The translations under genes were made by a program, and so were the position numbers. A DNA stretch of 64,000 nt from Pseudomonas fildesensis (GTDB taxonomy: Bacteria; Pseudomonadota; Gammaproteobacteria; Pseudomonadales; Pseudomonadaceae): contig NZ_LFMW01000009.1 in the NCBI RefSeq assembly GCF_001050345.1, positions 62,001 to 126,000 on the forward strand. Reading direction: 5' to 3'. The notes beneath the pieces are model-generated. The model saw only the letters and a list, made by a program, of their open reading frames with translations, did no database searches and had not been told where the DNA came from. Positions 16,435-26,900 of the stretch are shown one piece after another (positions within the stretch are counted from its first letter, which is position 1; the number at the start of each line of letters is the position of its first letter).

Positions 16435-17675
16435 TGTCTAACTTGGCTCTAACCCCCCCCCAGAGTGATCTGGACGTAGCCCCCCTGCTGTTGCCGGCCG
16501 TTGTGCTGCGCAATGACGCACAAGCGTTGAACGCGGCCCATGAACTGGCCCAGGCCGCGCGCCTGCAAGCGGCCAAACGCGATCAGCAACGCACGTTGCC
16601 GTGGGCGCAGATCGAGCAATTCACCCGCAGCGGGCTCGGCAGTATTTCCATTCCTCGCGAATACGGCGGCCCACAGGTCTCTTTCGTGACCCTGGCCGAT
16701 GTGTTCGCGATCATCAGCGCGGCAGACCCGGCGCTCGGGCAGATCCCGCAGAACCATTTCGGCATCCTGCACCTGTTGCAGGGTGCCGCCACCGAGCGCC
16801 AGAAAAAGCAGCTGTTCCAAAGCGTGCTCGACGGCTGGCGCATCGGCAACGGCGGCCCGGAACGCGGCACCAAAAACACCCTGGACCTCAAAGCGCGCAT
16901 CACCGCCGAGGGTGACGGGTACGTCATCAGCGGCCAAAAGTTTTACTCCACCGGTGCCCTGTTCGCCCACTGGGTCGCGGTGAAAGCGCTGAACGATGAC
17001 GGCAAGCAAGTCATGGCGTTTGTGCGGCGTGGCACTGAAGGGCTGCGCATCGTTGACGATTGGTCCGGCTTTGGCCAACGCACCACCGCCAGCGGCACCG
17101 TACTGCTCAACCAGGTGCCCGTCGACGCTGAACTGGTGGTCGAGAACTGGCGTATCGGCGAAAGCCCGAATATTCAAGGCGCCGTCTCGCAGTTGATCCA
17201 GGCCGCCATCGACGCCGGCATCGCCCGTGGCGCGCTGGATGACACCATCGCATTCGTGCGCGAACGTTCGCGGCCGTGGATCGACGCCAAGGTCGAGCGT
17301 GCCAGCGATGACCTGTACGTGATCGCCGATATCGGCAAGCTGAAGATCGAACTGCACGCCGCCGAGGCGCTGCTGCGCAAGGCCGGGCAGGTACTGGACC
17401 AGGTCAGCGCCGCACCGATCACCGCGCAATCCGCCGCACGCGCCTCGATTGCCGTGGCCGAGGCCAAGGTGTTGACCACCGAAGTGTCGTTGCTGGTCAG
17501 CGAAAAGCTCTTCGAACTGGCAGGCAGCCGCGCCACCCTCGCCGAGTTCAACCTCGACCGCCACTGGCGCAACGCCCGGGTGCACACCCTGCACGACCCG
17601 GTGCGCTGGAAGTATCACGCGGTGGGCGCTTATCGCCTGAACGGCACTCTGCCTGCTCGCCATTCCTGGATTTAA
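16434..17675 (+). CDS. SfnB-family sulfur acquisition flavoprotein (acyl-CoA dehydrogenase fold)
   Basis: 413-aa protein of the SfnB group: acyl-CoA dehydrogenase-fold, FMN/FAD-dependent oxidoreductases and monooxygenases used to obtain sulfur from organosulfur compounds. Conserved blocks are GLGSISIPREYGGP near the N-terminus, GQIPQNHFG, the flavin-binding GQKFYSTGALFAHW, and DWSGFGQRTTASGTVLL. The C-terminal end HTLHDPVRWKYHAVGAY is almost identical to that of the next gene. ATG 16434 overlaps the leader-peptide stop. The two SfnB-like genes probably arose by duplication and may act on different substrates. Confidence 0.82.
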   Translation: MSNLALTPPQSDLDVAPLLLPAVVLRNDAQALNAAHELAQAARLQAAKRDQQRTLPWAQIEQFTRSGLGSISIPREYGGPQVSFVTLADVFAIISAADPALGQIPQNHFGILHLLQGAATERQKKQLFQSVLDGWRIGNGGPERGTKNTLDLKARITAEGDGYVISGQKFYSTGALFAHWVAVKALNDDGKQVMAFVRRGTEGLRIVDDWSGFGQRTTASGTVLLNQVPVDAELVVENWRIGESPNIQGAVSQLIQAAIDAGIARGALDDTIAFVRERSRPWIDAKVERASDDLYVIADIGKLKIELHAAEALLRKAGQVLDQVSAAPITAQSAARASIAVAEAKVLTTEVSLLVSEKLFELAGSRATLAEFNLDRHWRNARVHTLHDPVRWKYHAVGAYRLNGTLPARHSWI

Positions 17676-17716
17676 CCGACCAGAACACTTTTTCCACGAG
17701 CTTCTGGAGAACACAC

Positions 17717-18910
17717 ATGACTTTCTCTGCAAACGTCGCGTTTATCACCAGCGACGAACAAGCCCTTATTGTCGCCAGCGACCTGGCCGAAGACTTCCGC
17801 CGCGACAGCGCCCAGCGCGACCGCGAACGCCGCTTGCCACTACCTGAACTGGATGTATTTTCCCGCTCCGGCCTGTGGGGCATCAGCGTGCCCAAGGAGT
17901 ACGGCGGCGCCGGTGTGTCCAACGTCACCCTGGCCAAGGTCATTGCACTGATCGCCCAGGCCGATGCCTCGCTGGGCCAGATTCCGCAGAACCATTTCTA
18001 CGCCCTTGAAGTGCTGCGCGTGAACGGCAGCCCGGCGCAGCAACAACGCCTGTACGCCGAAGTGCTCGCCGGCCAGCGTTTCGGCAATGCCCTCGCGGAG
18101 TTGGGCACCAAGACCGCCCATGACCGCGTGACGTCTATCACCCGCGACGGCGACGGCTTTCGCATCACCGGCCGCAAGTTCTACTCCACTGGCGCGATCT
18201 ATGCCCAGCGCATCCCCACTTCGGTGGTGGATGAAAACGGCGTGCAACAACTGGCCTTCGTGCCACGCGACAGCGAAGGCTTGAGCGTGATCGACGACTG
18301 GAGCGGCTTCGGCCAGCGCACCACCGGCAGCGGTTCGGTGGTGTTCGATAACGTGTGGGTCGCGGCCCAAGACGTGATCCCGTTCCAGAGCGCTTTCGAA
18401 CGACCGACCACCGTCGGCCCATTGGCGCAAATCCTTCACGCCGCCATCGACACCGGCATCGCCCGCGCCGCGTTCGAAGATGCGCTGCACTTTGTACGCA
18501 CCAAGACTCGCCCATGGATCGATTCCGGCAACGACAAAGCCACTGAAGACCCGCTGACGTTGAAGAGCTTCGGCCACCTGAGCATTCGCCTGCACGCCGC
18601 CGAGGCGCTGCTGGAACGCTCCGGTGAATTCCTCGACCGCGCCCAGGCCGACAGCAATGCCGAGACCGTCGCCGCCGCCTCAATCGCGGTCGCCGAAGTC
18701 CGCGCCTTGAGCACCGAGATTTCCCTGGCCGCCGGCAGCACGCTGTTCGAACTGGCCGGCAGCCAGGCGACCCTGGCCGAGCATGGCCTCGACCGCCACT
18801 GGCGCAACGCCCGCGTGCACACCCTGCACGACCCGGTGCGCTGGAAGTATCACGCGGTGGGCAATTACTACCTCAACGATGAAAACCCGCCACTACGGGG
18901 GACTATCTAA
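17717..18910 (+). CDS. sfnB: SfnB-family sulfur acquisition oxidoreductase
   Basis: 397-aa paralogue of the preceding gene, 41 bases downstream. It shares GLWGISVPKEYGGAGVSNV, GQIPQNHFYALE, GRKFYSTGAIYAQ, DWSGFGQRTTGSG and the C-terminal block HTLHDPVRWKYHAVGNYYL. Length and motifs fit SfnB of P. putida, a gene linked to dimethyl sulfone use. It stops directly before the ATG of the flavin monooxygenase gene (no gap), indicating co-translation. The sigma54 regulator SfnR and monooxygenase SfnG are not adjacent, so the true substrate here is open. Confidence 0.82.
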   Translation: MTFSANVAFITSDEQALIVASDLAEDFRRDSAQRDRERRLPLPELDVFSRSGLWGISVPKEYGGAGVSNVTLAKVIALIAQADASLGQIPQNHFYALEVLRVNGSPAQQQRLYAEVLAGQRFGNALAELGTKTAHDRVTSITRDGDGFRITGRKFYSTGAIYAQRIPTSVVDENGVQQLAFVPRDSEGLSVIDDWSGFGQRTTGSGSVVFDNVWVAAQDVIPFQSAFERPTTVGPLAQILHAAIDTGIARAAFEDALHFVRTKTRPWIDSGNDKATEDPLTLKSFGHLSIRLHAAEALLERSGEFLDRAQADSNAETVAAASIAVAEVRALSTEISLAAGSTLFELAGSQATLAEHGLDRHWRNARVHTLHDPVRWKYHAVGNYYLNDENPPLRGTI

Positions 18911-20278
18911 ATGGCCCTGCCTCTGAAAACGAAAAAAAAGATCCTGCTCAATGCCTTCAACATGAACTGCATCGGGCACATCAACCACGGCCTGTGGACG
19001 CATCCACGGGATACCTCGACCCAATACAAAACCATTGAGTACTGGACCGACCTGGCGCAAACCCTGGAGCGTGGCTTGTTCGACGGTTTGTTCATCGCCG
19101 ACATCGTTGGCGTGTACGACGTGTACCAAAACTCGATCGATGTGCCGCTCAAGGAGTCGATCCAACTGCCGGTGAACGACCCGTTGCTGCTGGTTTCGGC
19201 CATGGCTGCCGTGACCAAAAACCTCGGCTTCGGCCTCACCGCCAATCTCACCTACGAGCCGCCGTACCTGTTCGCCCGGCGCATGTCCACACTCGACCAC
19301 CTGAGCCGTGGCCGGGTCGGTTGGAACATCGTAACCGGCTACCTCGACAGCGCCGCCAAGGCCATGGGCCTGACCGAACAGGTCGAGCATGACCGACGCT
19401 ACGACCAGGCCGATGAGTACCTGGAGGTGCTCTACAAACTCTGGGAAGGCAGTTGGGAAGATGACGCGGTGCTTAACGATCCACGCGCGCGGATCTATGC
19501 CCAGCCGGGCAAGGTGCACAAGGTCGAGCACCACGGCGAGTTCTACCAGGTGGAGGGTTATCACCTGTGCGAGCCGTCGCCGCAGCGTACGCCAGTGCTG
19601 TTCCAGGCCGGCAGTTCGGACCGTGGCTTACTGTTCGCCGGGCGGCATGCCGAGTGCGTATTTATCAGCGGGCAGAACAAGGCCGCGACCAAAGCCCAGG
19701 TGGACAAGGTGCGCGCCAGCGCCGTCGAGGCCGGGCGCAACCCGGACGACATCAAGGTGTTCATGGGCCTCAACGTGATCGTCGGCGCCACCGAAGCGCT
19801 GGCCTGGGCCAAGCACGCCGAGTACTTGAGTTATGCGAGTGCCGAAGCGGGCGTGGCGCATTTTTCGGCGTCCACGGCGATCGATTTTGCCCAATACGAA
19901 CTGGACGAACCGATCCAGTACGTGAAGAGCAACGCGATCCAGTCGGCCACCAAGAACCTGCAAAACAACGACTGGACCCGACGCAAATTGCTCGAGCAGC
20001 ACGCCTTGGGCGGGCGCTACATCACCTTGGTCGGCTCACCTGAACAGGTCGCCGACGAACTGGAATCCTGGATCAGCGAAACCGGCCTGGATGGCTTCAA
20101 CCTCACGCGCATCGTCACGCCGGAAAGCTACGTCGACTTTATCGACCTGGTGGTGCCGGAGTTGCAAAAACGCGGTTCGTACAAGACCGAATATGAGAGC
20201 GGCACGCTACGGGAGAAGGTCTTCCACGGCACTGCTCGCCTCCCAGAACAACACACCGGTTCCACCTACCGCCACTGA
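18911..20278 (+). CDS. LLM-class FMNH2-dependent monooxygenase (NtaA/SnaA/DszA family)
   Basis: 455-aa bacterial luciferase-like monooxygenase that needs reduced FMN from a partner reductase (not encoded nearby). Family marks are MNCIGHINHGLW near the N-terminus, LTYEPPYLFARRMSTLDHLS, GRVGWNIVTGYLDSAAKAMG and the late GSPEQVADELESW. DszA-type enzymes open sulfone or sulfonate compounds; NtaA acts on chelators. Between SfnB and a Met-type importer, a role in desulfurising an imported thioether or sulfone is a reasonable inference. Confidence 0.85.
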   Translation: MALPLKTKKKILLNAFNMNCIGHINHGLWTHPRDTSTQYKTIEYWTDLAQTLERGLFDGLFIADIVGVYDVYQNSIDVPLKESIQLPVNDPLLLVSAMAAVTKNLGFGLTANLTYEPPYLFARRMSTLDHLSRGRVGWNIVTGYLDSAAKAMGLTEQVEHDRRYDQADEYLEVLYKLWEGSWEDDAVLNDPRARIYAQPGKVHKVEHHGEFYQVEGYHLCEPSPQRTPVLFQAGSSDRGLLFAGRHAECVFISGQNKAATKAQVDKVRASAVEAGRNPDDIKVFMGLNVIVGATEALAWAKHAEYLSYASAEAGVAHFSASTAIDFAQYELDEPIQYVKSNAIQSATKNLQNNDWTRRKLLEQHALGGRYITLVGSPEQVADELESWISETGLDGFNLTRIVTPESYVDFIDLVVPELQKRGSYKTEYESGTLREKVFHGTARLPEQHTGSTYRH

Positions 20279-20284
20279 ACAAAA

Positions 20285-20378
20285 AATGTGGGAGGGGGCT
20301 TGCTCCCGATGGCAGTGAATCAGTCACCGGATTCGTTTGCTGACACACCGCCATCGGGAGCAAGCCCCCTCCCACATT
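20285..20378. repeat. REPIN between the monooxygenase and metQ-type genes
   Basis: AATGTGGGAGGGGGCTTGCT and its exact inverse enclose a 93-base element inside the presumed operon. It may partly uncouple transport genes from the upstream enzymes. Confidence 0.85.
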
Positions 20379-20423
20379 GGAACTCTATTGTTTGCACCAA
20401 CACCTTACGACTGGAAATCCATT

Positions 20424-21233
20424 ATGAAAAAGACACTACTCTCCCATCCAGTCAAAGCACTGGCCCTGGCACTCGGACTGTTCAGCTCGGCGGTATTCGC
20501 CGCCGATGCACCGTTGAAAGTCGGCACCACTGCCGCGTTCGCGATCCCCCTGGAAGCCGCCGTCGCAGAGGCCGGCAAGCAAGGCCTGAAGGTCGAGCTG
20601 GTGGAGTTCACCGACTGGATCGCGCCCAACGTCAGCCTGGCCGCTGGCGATATCGACGTGAATTACTTCCAGCACATCCCGTTCCTGGAAAACGCCAAGG
20701 CCGCCGCCGGTTTTGAGCTGACACCGTACGCGCCGGGCATCATCAACAACGTCGGCCTGTACTCGAAGCAATACAAAAGCTTCAACGACCTGCCCCAAGG
20801 CGCCAGCGTGGCAATTGCCAATGACCCGATCAACAGCGGTCGCGGCCTGCAGTTGCTGGCCAAGGCGGGCTTGATCACCCTCAAGCCGGGCGTGGGCTAC
20901 AAGGCCACCGAAGAAGACATCGTCGCCAACCCGAAAAAGATCAAGATCCTGCAAGTGGAAGCCGTGCAACTGGTGCGCGCCTACGACGACGCCGACCTGG
21001 TGCAGGGCTACCCGGCGTACATACGCCTGTCCAAGACCTTCGATGCCGAGTCGGCGCTGCTGTTCGACGGCCTCGACCACCCGGAATATGTGATCCAGTT
21101 CGTCATCCAGCCCAAGAGCAAAACCGACCCGCGCGTGATCAAGTTCGTCGACATCTACCAGCATTCGCCGGTGGTACGCGCCGCCCTGGATAAATCCCTC
21201 GGCAAGCTCTACCAAGTCGGCTGGGAAGGCTGA
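20424..21233 (+). CDS. MetQ/NlpA-family substrate-binding protein
   Basis: 269-aa periplasmic binding protein. A signal peptide ends AVFAADAP, followed by the mature strand [17 protein letters not shown]. It contains the NlpA-family blocks [35 protein letters not shown] and the C-terminal part of the second lobe. Start ATG 20424 is the first with a good signal peptide behind it; upstream sequence is REPIN. There is no lipobox cysteine. With metN and metI immediately downstream it forms a complete importer for methionine or a related sulfur compound released or used by the upstream oxygenases. Confidence 0.85.
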   Translation: MKKTLLSHPVKALALALGLFSSAVFAADAPLKVGTTAAFAIPLEAAVAEAGKQGLKVELVEFTDWIAPNVSLAAGDIDVNYFQHIPFLENAKAAAGFELTPYAPGIINNVGLYSKQYKSFNDLPQGASVAIANDPINSGRGLQLLAKAGLITLKPGVGYKATEEDIVANPKKIKILQVEAVQLVRAYDDADLVQGYPAYIRLSKTFDAESALLFDGLDHPEYVIQFVIQPKSKTDPRVIKFVDIYQHSPVVRAALDKSLGKLYQVGWEG

Positions 21234-21235
21234 GC

Positions 21236-22351
21236 ATGACCGCCGCCCACTCTCAACTGCGCGACCTGGGCCTGCCGCCCAGGGACGCCGAGCAGACAGA
21301 ACTGCATCCGGACCTGAACCGCGCCCACGTGCGCTTTATCAACCTGGGCAAGACCTACGACGGCACCGTGCATGCCTTGCAAGGCATCGACCTGGCGATC
21401 CAGCGCGGTGAAGTGTTCGGCATTATCGGCCGCAGCGGCGCCGGCAAGTCGTCGCTGATCCGCACCATCAACCGCCTGGAACAACCCAGCAGTGGGCGCG
21501 TGCTGATCGATCAGGTCGACATCGGCGAATTCGACGAAGACCGTCTGGTGGCGCTGCGTCGGCGCATCGGCATGATCTTCCAGCACTTCAACCTGATGTC
21601 GGCCAAGACCGTGTGGCAGAACGTTGAGTTGCCGCTGAAAGTCGCCGGCGTGCCCACGCTGCAGCGCGAGCAAAAGGTACGCGAACTGCTGGAACTGGTG
21701 GGCTTGCAGGACAAGCACAAGGCCTACCCGGCGCAGCTTTCCGGCGGGCAGAAACAGCGCGTGGGCATCGCCCGCTCGCTGGTGCACGACCCGCAGATTC
21801 TGCTGTGCGACGAGGCCACCTCGGCCCTCGACCCGGAGACCACTCAGTCGATCCTCGGCCTGCTGCGCGAGATCAACCAGCGCCTGGGCCTGACCATCGT
21901 GTTGATCACCCATGAAATGGCGGTGATCCGCGAAATCTGCGACCGCGTGGTGGTGCTGGAACACGGGCGCATCGTCGAGCAAGGCCCGGTGTGGGAAGTG
22001 TTTGGCAACCCGCAGCACGAGGTCAGCAAGACCCTGCTGGCGCCGCTGCAACACGGGCTGCCGCCAGAGCTGCAAAGCCGCTTGCAGGCCACGCCCGAGT
22101 CGGCAGACGCGGCGGTGGTGGTGCGTGTGCAGTTCACCGGCAGCGCCAGCGATGAACCGGACCTGGCCGCGCTGTTCAGTGATCTCGGCGGGCGTGTGCG
22201 CTTGCTGCAGGGCGGGGTGGAACGGATTCAGGGTCATGCCCTGGGGCAATTACTGCTGGCGGTGAGTGGCTCGCCCCATAACGCCGAAGCACTGCGCAGC
22301 CGCGCCGGGCGGTGGGCGCAACAGGTGGAGGTACTCGGTTATGTGGTTTGA
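21236..22351 (+). CDS. metN: Methionine-type ABC transporter ATP-binding protein
   Basis: 371-aa ATPase beginning 2 bases after the binding-protein stop. Walker [11 protein letters not shown], signature [15 protein letters not shown], Walker [17 protein letters not shown] and switch [11 protein letters not shown] identify MetN. About 90 C-terminal residues after the ATPase form a NIL/ACT-like regulatory domain, which in E. coli MetN binds methionine and shuts the transporter. An about 27-residue N-terminal extension is present relative to E. coli MetN. It overlaps metI by 11 bases. Confidence 0.9.
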   Translation: MTAAHSQLRDLGLPPRDAEQTELHPDLNRAHVRFINLGKTYDGTVHALQGIDLAIQRGEVFGIIGRSGAGKSSLIRTINRLEQPSSGRVLIDQVDIGEFDEDRLVALRRRIGMIFQHFNLMSAKTVWQNVELPLKVAGVPTLQREQKVRELLELVGLQDKHKAYPAQLSGGQKQRVGIARSLVHDPQILLCDEATSALDPETTQSILGLLREINQRLGLTIVLITHEMAVIREICDRVVVLEHGRIVEQGPVWEVFGNPQHEVSKTLLAPLQHGLPPELQSRLQATPESADAAVVVRVQFTGSASDEPDLAALFSDLGGRVRLLQGGVERIQGHALGQLLLAVSGSPHNAEALRSRAGRWAQQVEVLGYVV

Positions 22352-22985
22352 TCGTTTAGTACAGGGCGCCATCGACACGTTGTTGATGGTCGGCGTGTCG
22401 TCGTTGATTGCGTTGCTGGTGGGCATTCCGCTGGCGGTGTTTCTGGTGACCAGCGACAAGGGCGGCATCTATCAGGCACCGGCGCTGAACCGGGTGCTGG
22501 GGGCGTTCGTCAATCTGTTCCGCTCGATTCCGTTTTTGATTCTGATGGTGGCGCTGATCCCGTTCACCCGGCTGATCGTCGGCACCACGTACGGCGTGTG
22601 GGCGGCGGTCGTACCGCTGACCATCGCCGCCACACCGTTCTTTGCGCGGATCGCCGAGGTGAGTTTGCGCGAGGTTGATCATGGTCTGATCGAAGCCGCG
22701 CAGGCCATGGGCTGCCGACGCTGGCACATCATCTGGCATGTGCTGTTGCCGGAGGCTCTGCCGGGGATCGTTGGCGGGTTCACCATTACCCTGGTAACGA
22801 TGATCAACTCGTCGGCCATGGCCGGGGCAATTGGCGCGGGCGGCCTGGGCGACATTGCGTACCGTTATGGGTATCAGCGTTTTGATACGCAGATCATGCT
22901 CACGGTGATCGTGCTGCTGGTGATTCTGGTGGCGGTGATCCAGCTGGGTGGCGATCGCCTGGCACGCGTGCTGAACAAGCGCTGA
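22341..22985 (+). CDS. metI: Methionine-type ABC transporter permease
   Basis: 214-aa inner-membrane subunit with five hydrophobic segments. The start ATG 22341 ([20 protein letters not shown]) lies inside the end of metN. The coupling loop [26 protein letters not shown] is the MetI type, and [20 protein letters not shown] near the C-terminus is a strong MetI signature. It completes the operon sfnB-like / sfnB / monooxygenase / metQ-like / metN / metI. Confidence 0.92.
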   Translation: MWFDRLVQGAIDTLLMVGVSSLIALLVGIPLAVFLVTSDKGGIYQAPALNRVLGAFVNLFRSIPFLILMVALIPFTRLIVGTTYGVWAAVVPLTIAATPFFARIAEVSLREVDHGLIEAAQAMGCRRWHIIWHVLLPEALPGIVGGFTITLVTMINSSAMAGAIGAGGLGDIAYRYGYQRFDTQIMLTVIVLLVILVAVIQLGGDRLARVLNKR

Positions 22986-22993
22986 AAAACTGG

Positions 22994-23036
22994 GGGCTGC
23001 TACGCAGCCCAACGCGGGGCAAGCCCGCTCGCCACA
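22994..23036. repeat. Single REP element after metI
   Basis: A GGGCTGCTACGCAGCCC hairpin is joined to the half-REP AACGCGGGGCAAGCCCGCTC plus GCCACA. It lies 8 bases after metI and may serve as its terminator. Confidence 0.65.
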
Positions 23037-23040
23037 GGGC

Positions 23041-23155
23041 TGATCGTTCCCACGCTCCGCTCGGAAATGCAGCCCTGGACGCGCAGCAATCGCTCTTAAA
23101 GTCGTGACGCGGAGCATCACAGGAGGCATTCCCACACAGAGCGCGGGAACGATCA
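23041..23155. repeat. GATCGTTCCCACGC-type inverted repeat
   Basis: Starts TGATCGTTCCCACGCTCCGC and ends with GCGCGGGAACGATCA. The inner part carries GACGC/GTGACGCGGAGC-type stems. Two more members lie at 30477-30585 and 44263-44371. It is a second dispersed repeat family, distinct from the GGGGGCTTGCTCCC REPINs. Confidence 0.8.
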
Positions 23156-23209
23156 GGTACGAACGGTTGGGGTATAGTCGGGCCATCTCAACGCCCGGTA
23201 CTCCCCGTC

Positions 23210-23836
23210 ATGACCCTCAAGCCCGACGACCTCGACCAGATCACGTCCACCACCCTCGGCCACTACAACAAGGTGGCCGAGGATTTTCGCGAGGGCACGC
23301 GTGATCACGATGTGAGCCAGAATATCGACGCGTTGTTGCGGCATATCCAGGGGACGGCGCCGTTTACCGTGCTGGATTTCGGCTGCGGGCCGGGGCGCGA
23401 TTTGCAGACGTTTACCCGCATGGGCCATATCGCCGTGGGGCTGGACGGCTCCGAGCGGTTTGCGCAGATGGCGCGGGAAGACAGTGGCTGTGAGGTGTTG
23501 CAACAGGACTTTCTCAAGCTGGATTTGCCTGATGAACGCTTCGACGGGGTGTTTGCCAATGCGGTGCTGTTTCATATTCCCAAGCAGGAACTGCCGCGTA
23601 TTCTCAAGCAGTTGCACGGGGCGCTGAAGCCTGGGGGCGTGCTGTTCAGCTCCAATCCGCGCGGTGAGAATCAGGAAGGCTGGAATGGACCGCGGTATGG
23701 GTCTTATCACGACCTGGCAGCCTGGCAAGCACTGCTGACGGCAGCGGGGTTTGAAGAGTTGGAACATTACTTCCGGCCCGCCGGGCTACCTAGGGAACAG
23801 CAACCCTGGCTGGCCAGCGTCTGGCGCAAACCCTAG
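23210..23836 (+). CDS. Class I SAM-dependent methyltransferase
   Basis: 208-aa soluble methyltransferase. Motif I is LDFGCGPGRDLQTF, motif II VGLDGSERFAQMA with the acidic ribose-binding residue, and motif IV/V GVFANAVLFHIPKQEL with LKPGGVLFSSNPRGENQEGW. Substrate unknown; the family includes ubiquinone/tellurite-type and small-molecule methyltransferases. It is monocistronic between two repeat elements. Confidence 0.8.
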   Translation: MTLKPDDLDQITSTTLGHYNKVAEDFREGTRDHDVSQNIDALLRHIQGTAPFTVLDFGCGPGRDLQTFTRMGHIAVGLDGSERFAQMAREDSGCEVLQQDFLKLDLPDERFDGVFANAVLFHIPKQELPRILKQLHGALKPGGVLFSSNPRGENQEGWNGPRYGSYHDLAAWQALLTAAGFEELEHYFRPAGLPREQQPWLASVWRKP

Positions 23837-23859
23837 AACCGACTTGGCAACACATTCCA

Positions 23860-23953
23860 AATGTGGGAGCGGGCTTGCTCGCGAAAGCGGTGGTTCAGCC
23901 AACACATCTGGCGGCTGATACAGCGCATTCGCGAGCACGCCCGCTCCCACATT
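23860..23953. repeat. REPIN between convergent genes
   Basis: AATGTGGGAGCGGGCTTGCT and inverse GAGCACGCCCGCTCCCACAT. It fills the space between the methyltransferase and the RND permease 3' ends, and its right end is 2 bases from the triC-type stop. This is the GAGCGGGCTTGCTCGCGAA subfamily. Confidence 0.85.
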
Positions 23954-23955
23954 TT

Positions 23956-26900
23956 TTAACCGAGTTTTTCCTGTTGCTCAGGCTTTGGCTCGCGGATTTT
24001 GTACCACGCCACGTACAGCGCCGGCAGGAACAACAATGTCAGCAACGTGGCGATGATGATCCCGCCAATCATCGCGTAGGCCATCGGCCCCCAGAACACT
24101 TCGCGGGCGATGGGGATCATGCCCAGGCTCGCCGCAGCGGCCGTCAGCAGAATCGGCCGGCGCCGGTGCTCGGTAGCTTCCACCACCGCGTCCCACGGCG
24201 TGTAGCCATCGCGCTCGTAGGCGTCGATCTGCGTCACCAGGATCACTGAGTTGCGGATGATGATGCCGATCAGCGCGAGAATACCGAGGATCGCCACAAA
24301 GCCCATCGGCGTGCCCGTGGGGATCAGCGCCAGCACCACACCGATCAACCCCAACGGCGCGACACTCGCCACCAGGAACATCTTCTGCACGCTGTGCAAC
24401 TGGATCATCAGGAACGTCGCCATCAAAAACAACATCAGCGGCACCACGCTGGCGATCGGGCCCTGGGCCTTGCCGCTTTCTTCCACGGTGCCGCCGGTAG
24501 CGACCTTGTAACCCACAGGCAGGCCGGCGCTGAATTTGTCGATCTCGGGTTTGAGCTGCTTCACCAGATCCGTCGGCTGCATCTCATCGCGAACCGCGGC
24601 CTTGATGGTGATCGTCGGTTTACGGTCGCGGCGCCACACCAGCGGCTGCTCCAGCTCGTAGCGAACGGTGGCGAAGGCCAGCAGCGGTATCGAGGTGCCG
24701 TTGGGCGTGACGATCTGCAGGTTCTGCAAGGTTTCCGGCGTGCCACGCTCGGCGTCTTCGGCGCGTCCGACCACGTTGATCAGGTAGATATCGTCGTGCA
24801 CCTGGGTCACCGAAGCGCCGCTGACCACGCTGTTCATCAACTGCGCCACGTCTTCCGACGACAAGCCCAACTGCCGCGCCTTGTCCTGGGCGATGTCGAT
24901 GCGCAGCACTTTGCCTGGCTCGTTCCAGTCGTAAATGATCTCGCCCAGGCGGGTGTTTTTATCCAGCAAGGTCGCCAGTTCGATAGCGTGCTTGCGCACC
25001 TGGTCGGTGTCTTTGCCGGAGACCCGGTACTGGATCGGACGGCCCACCGGCGGGCCCATTTCCAGCGGCTGCACAAAGCTGCCGACGCCGACGAAATCAT
25101 CACGCAGGCGTTTTTGCAGGCGCTCGATCAATGCCCCACGCTCTTCCAGGCCCTTGCTGACGATCACCAGCTGCGCGTAGTAGGGGTTTTCCAGTTGCTG
25201 GTCGAGGGGCAGGTAGAAACGAATCGCGCCCTGGCCGATATAGGTGCTCCAGCGCGCGATGTCCGGGTCGTCCTTGATGATCGCTTCCAGGCGGTCGACG
25301 GCCTTGCGGGTTTCGTTGATCGAGGCGTTTTGCGGCAGGTTGAGGTCGACCAGAACTTCCGGGCGGTCCGACGACGGGAAGAACTGGTTCTGCACAAACT
25401 GCATCGAGAACACCGACGCCACAAACAACCCCACGGTGATGCCGATCGCCCACCAGCGGTTGCGCATCGCCCACAACATGCCGCCATTAAAGGCGCGGCC
25501 GACACGCCCCGGCTCGTTGCTGTGCGGCTTCACATTGGCGCTGAGGATGTGCACGCCAATCACCGGCGCAAACAGCACCGCCACGACCCACGACACCAGC
25601 ATCGCCACGGCAATCACCGCAAACAGGGTGAAGGTGTACTCGCCCGCCGAACTGGCGTTGAGGCCAATCGGCACAAAGCCGGCCACCGTGACCAGCGTAC
25701 CGGTGAGCATCGGGAACGCGGTCGAGGTGTAGGCGTAAGTCGCCGCCTGTTCCTTGGTTTCGCCTTTTTCCAGGCGCGTGATCATCATCTCCACGGTGAT
25801 CATCGCGTCGTCCACCAGCAGGCCGAGGGCGATGATCAACGCGCCCAGCGACACGCGCTGCATAGTGATGCCGCTGTATTCCATGAACACAAATACCAGC
25901 GCCAGCACCAACGGGATCGAGCATGCCACCACCAGCCCGGCACGCATGCCGAGGCTGATAAAACTCACCACCAACACGATGATCACCGCTTCGAACAGCG
26001 CGCTGGTGAAACCGCCGACGGCCTCTTCCACCACTTCCGCCTGGTCGGAGACCTTGTGCACGCCGACGCCCACCGGCAGGTCGGCGGTCAGCTCGTCCAT
26101 GCGCGTGTGCAGGGCCTTGCCGAACGACTGGATATTGCCGCCCTTCTGCATGGCGATGGCCAGGCCAATCGCCGGCTTGCCGTTGAAGCGGAACATCGGC
26201 CGCGCCGGGTCGACGTAGCCACGGGTGATCTCGGCGATATCCGCCAGGCGATAGAAGCGGTCATTGAGCCGCAGGTTGACGTTGGCCAGGTCCTTCTCCG
26301 AGGCGAACTGCCCGGAGGTGCGCACGGAAATCCGCTCCGGCCCCGCCTCGATCACCCCGGCCGGGGTCACCGCGTTCTGTGACTGCAGGCTTTGCACCAC
26401 CTGACGCTGATCCACACCGAGCGCCGCGAGTTTGCGCGTGGAGAAATTCAGGTAAATCACTTCATCCTGTTGGCCGATCATCTCGACCTTGCCGAGCCCC
26501 GGCACTGCACGGATCTGCGCGCGCACCTGCTCGACGTAGTCGCGCAACTGACGCATCGACAGGCCATCGCCGGTAAACGCATACACCGAACCGAACACGT
26601 CACCGAACTCATCGTTGAACGACGGCCCCTGCAAACCCTGGGGGAAGGTGCCGCGAATGTCGTCGATCTTCTTGCGCACCTGGTACCAGATCTCGGGGAT
26701 CGCCTTGGCGCTGGTGGTGTCCTTGAGGAATACGAACACCGTGGACTCGCCGGGCCGGGTGTAGCTTTTCACATAGTCGAGGGCGTCGAGCTCTTCGAGT
26801 TTTTTCTCGATGCGGTCAGTGACCTGCTTGAGGGTTTCTTCCTGGGTCGCGCCCGGCCAGCGGGTCTGGATCACCATGGTCTTGATGGTGAACGAAGGGT

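Noticed and set aside
23041..23155. Small RNA gene in the spacer after metI
   Set aside because: The structure is explained by a dispersed inverted repeat; no independent promoter seen.
24394..26382. Long plus-strand open frame (662 codons) opposite the RND transporter gene
   Set aside because: GC-rich antisense frame; its product is rich in His/Arg/Gln without domain pattern, while the opposite strand encodes a complete RND transporter.
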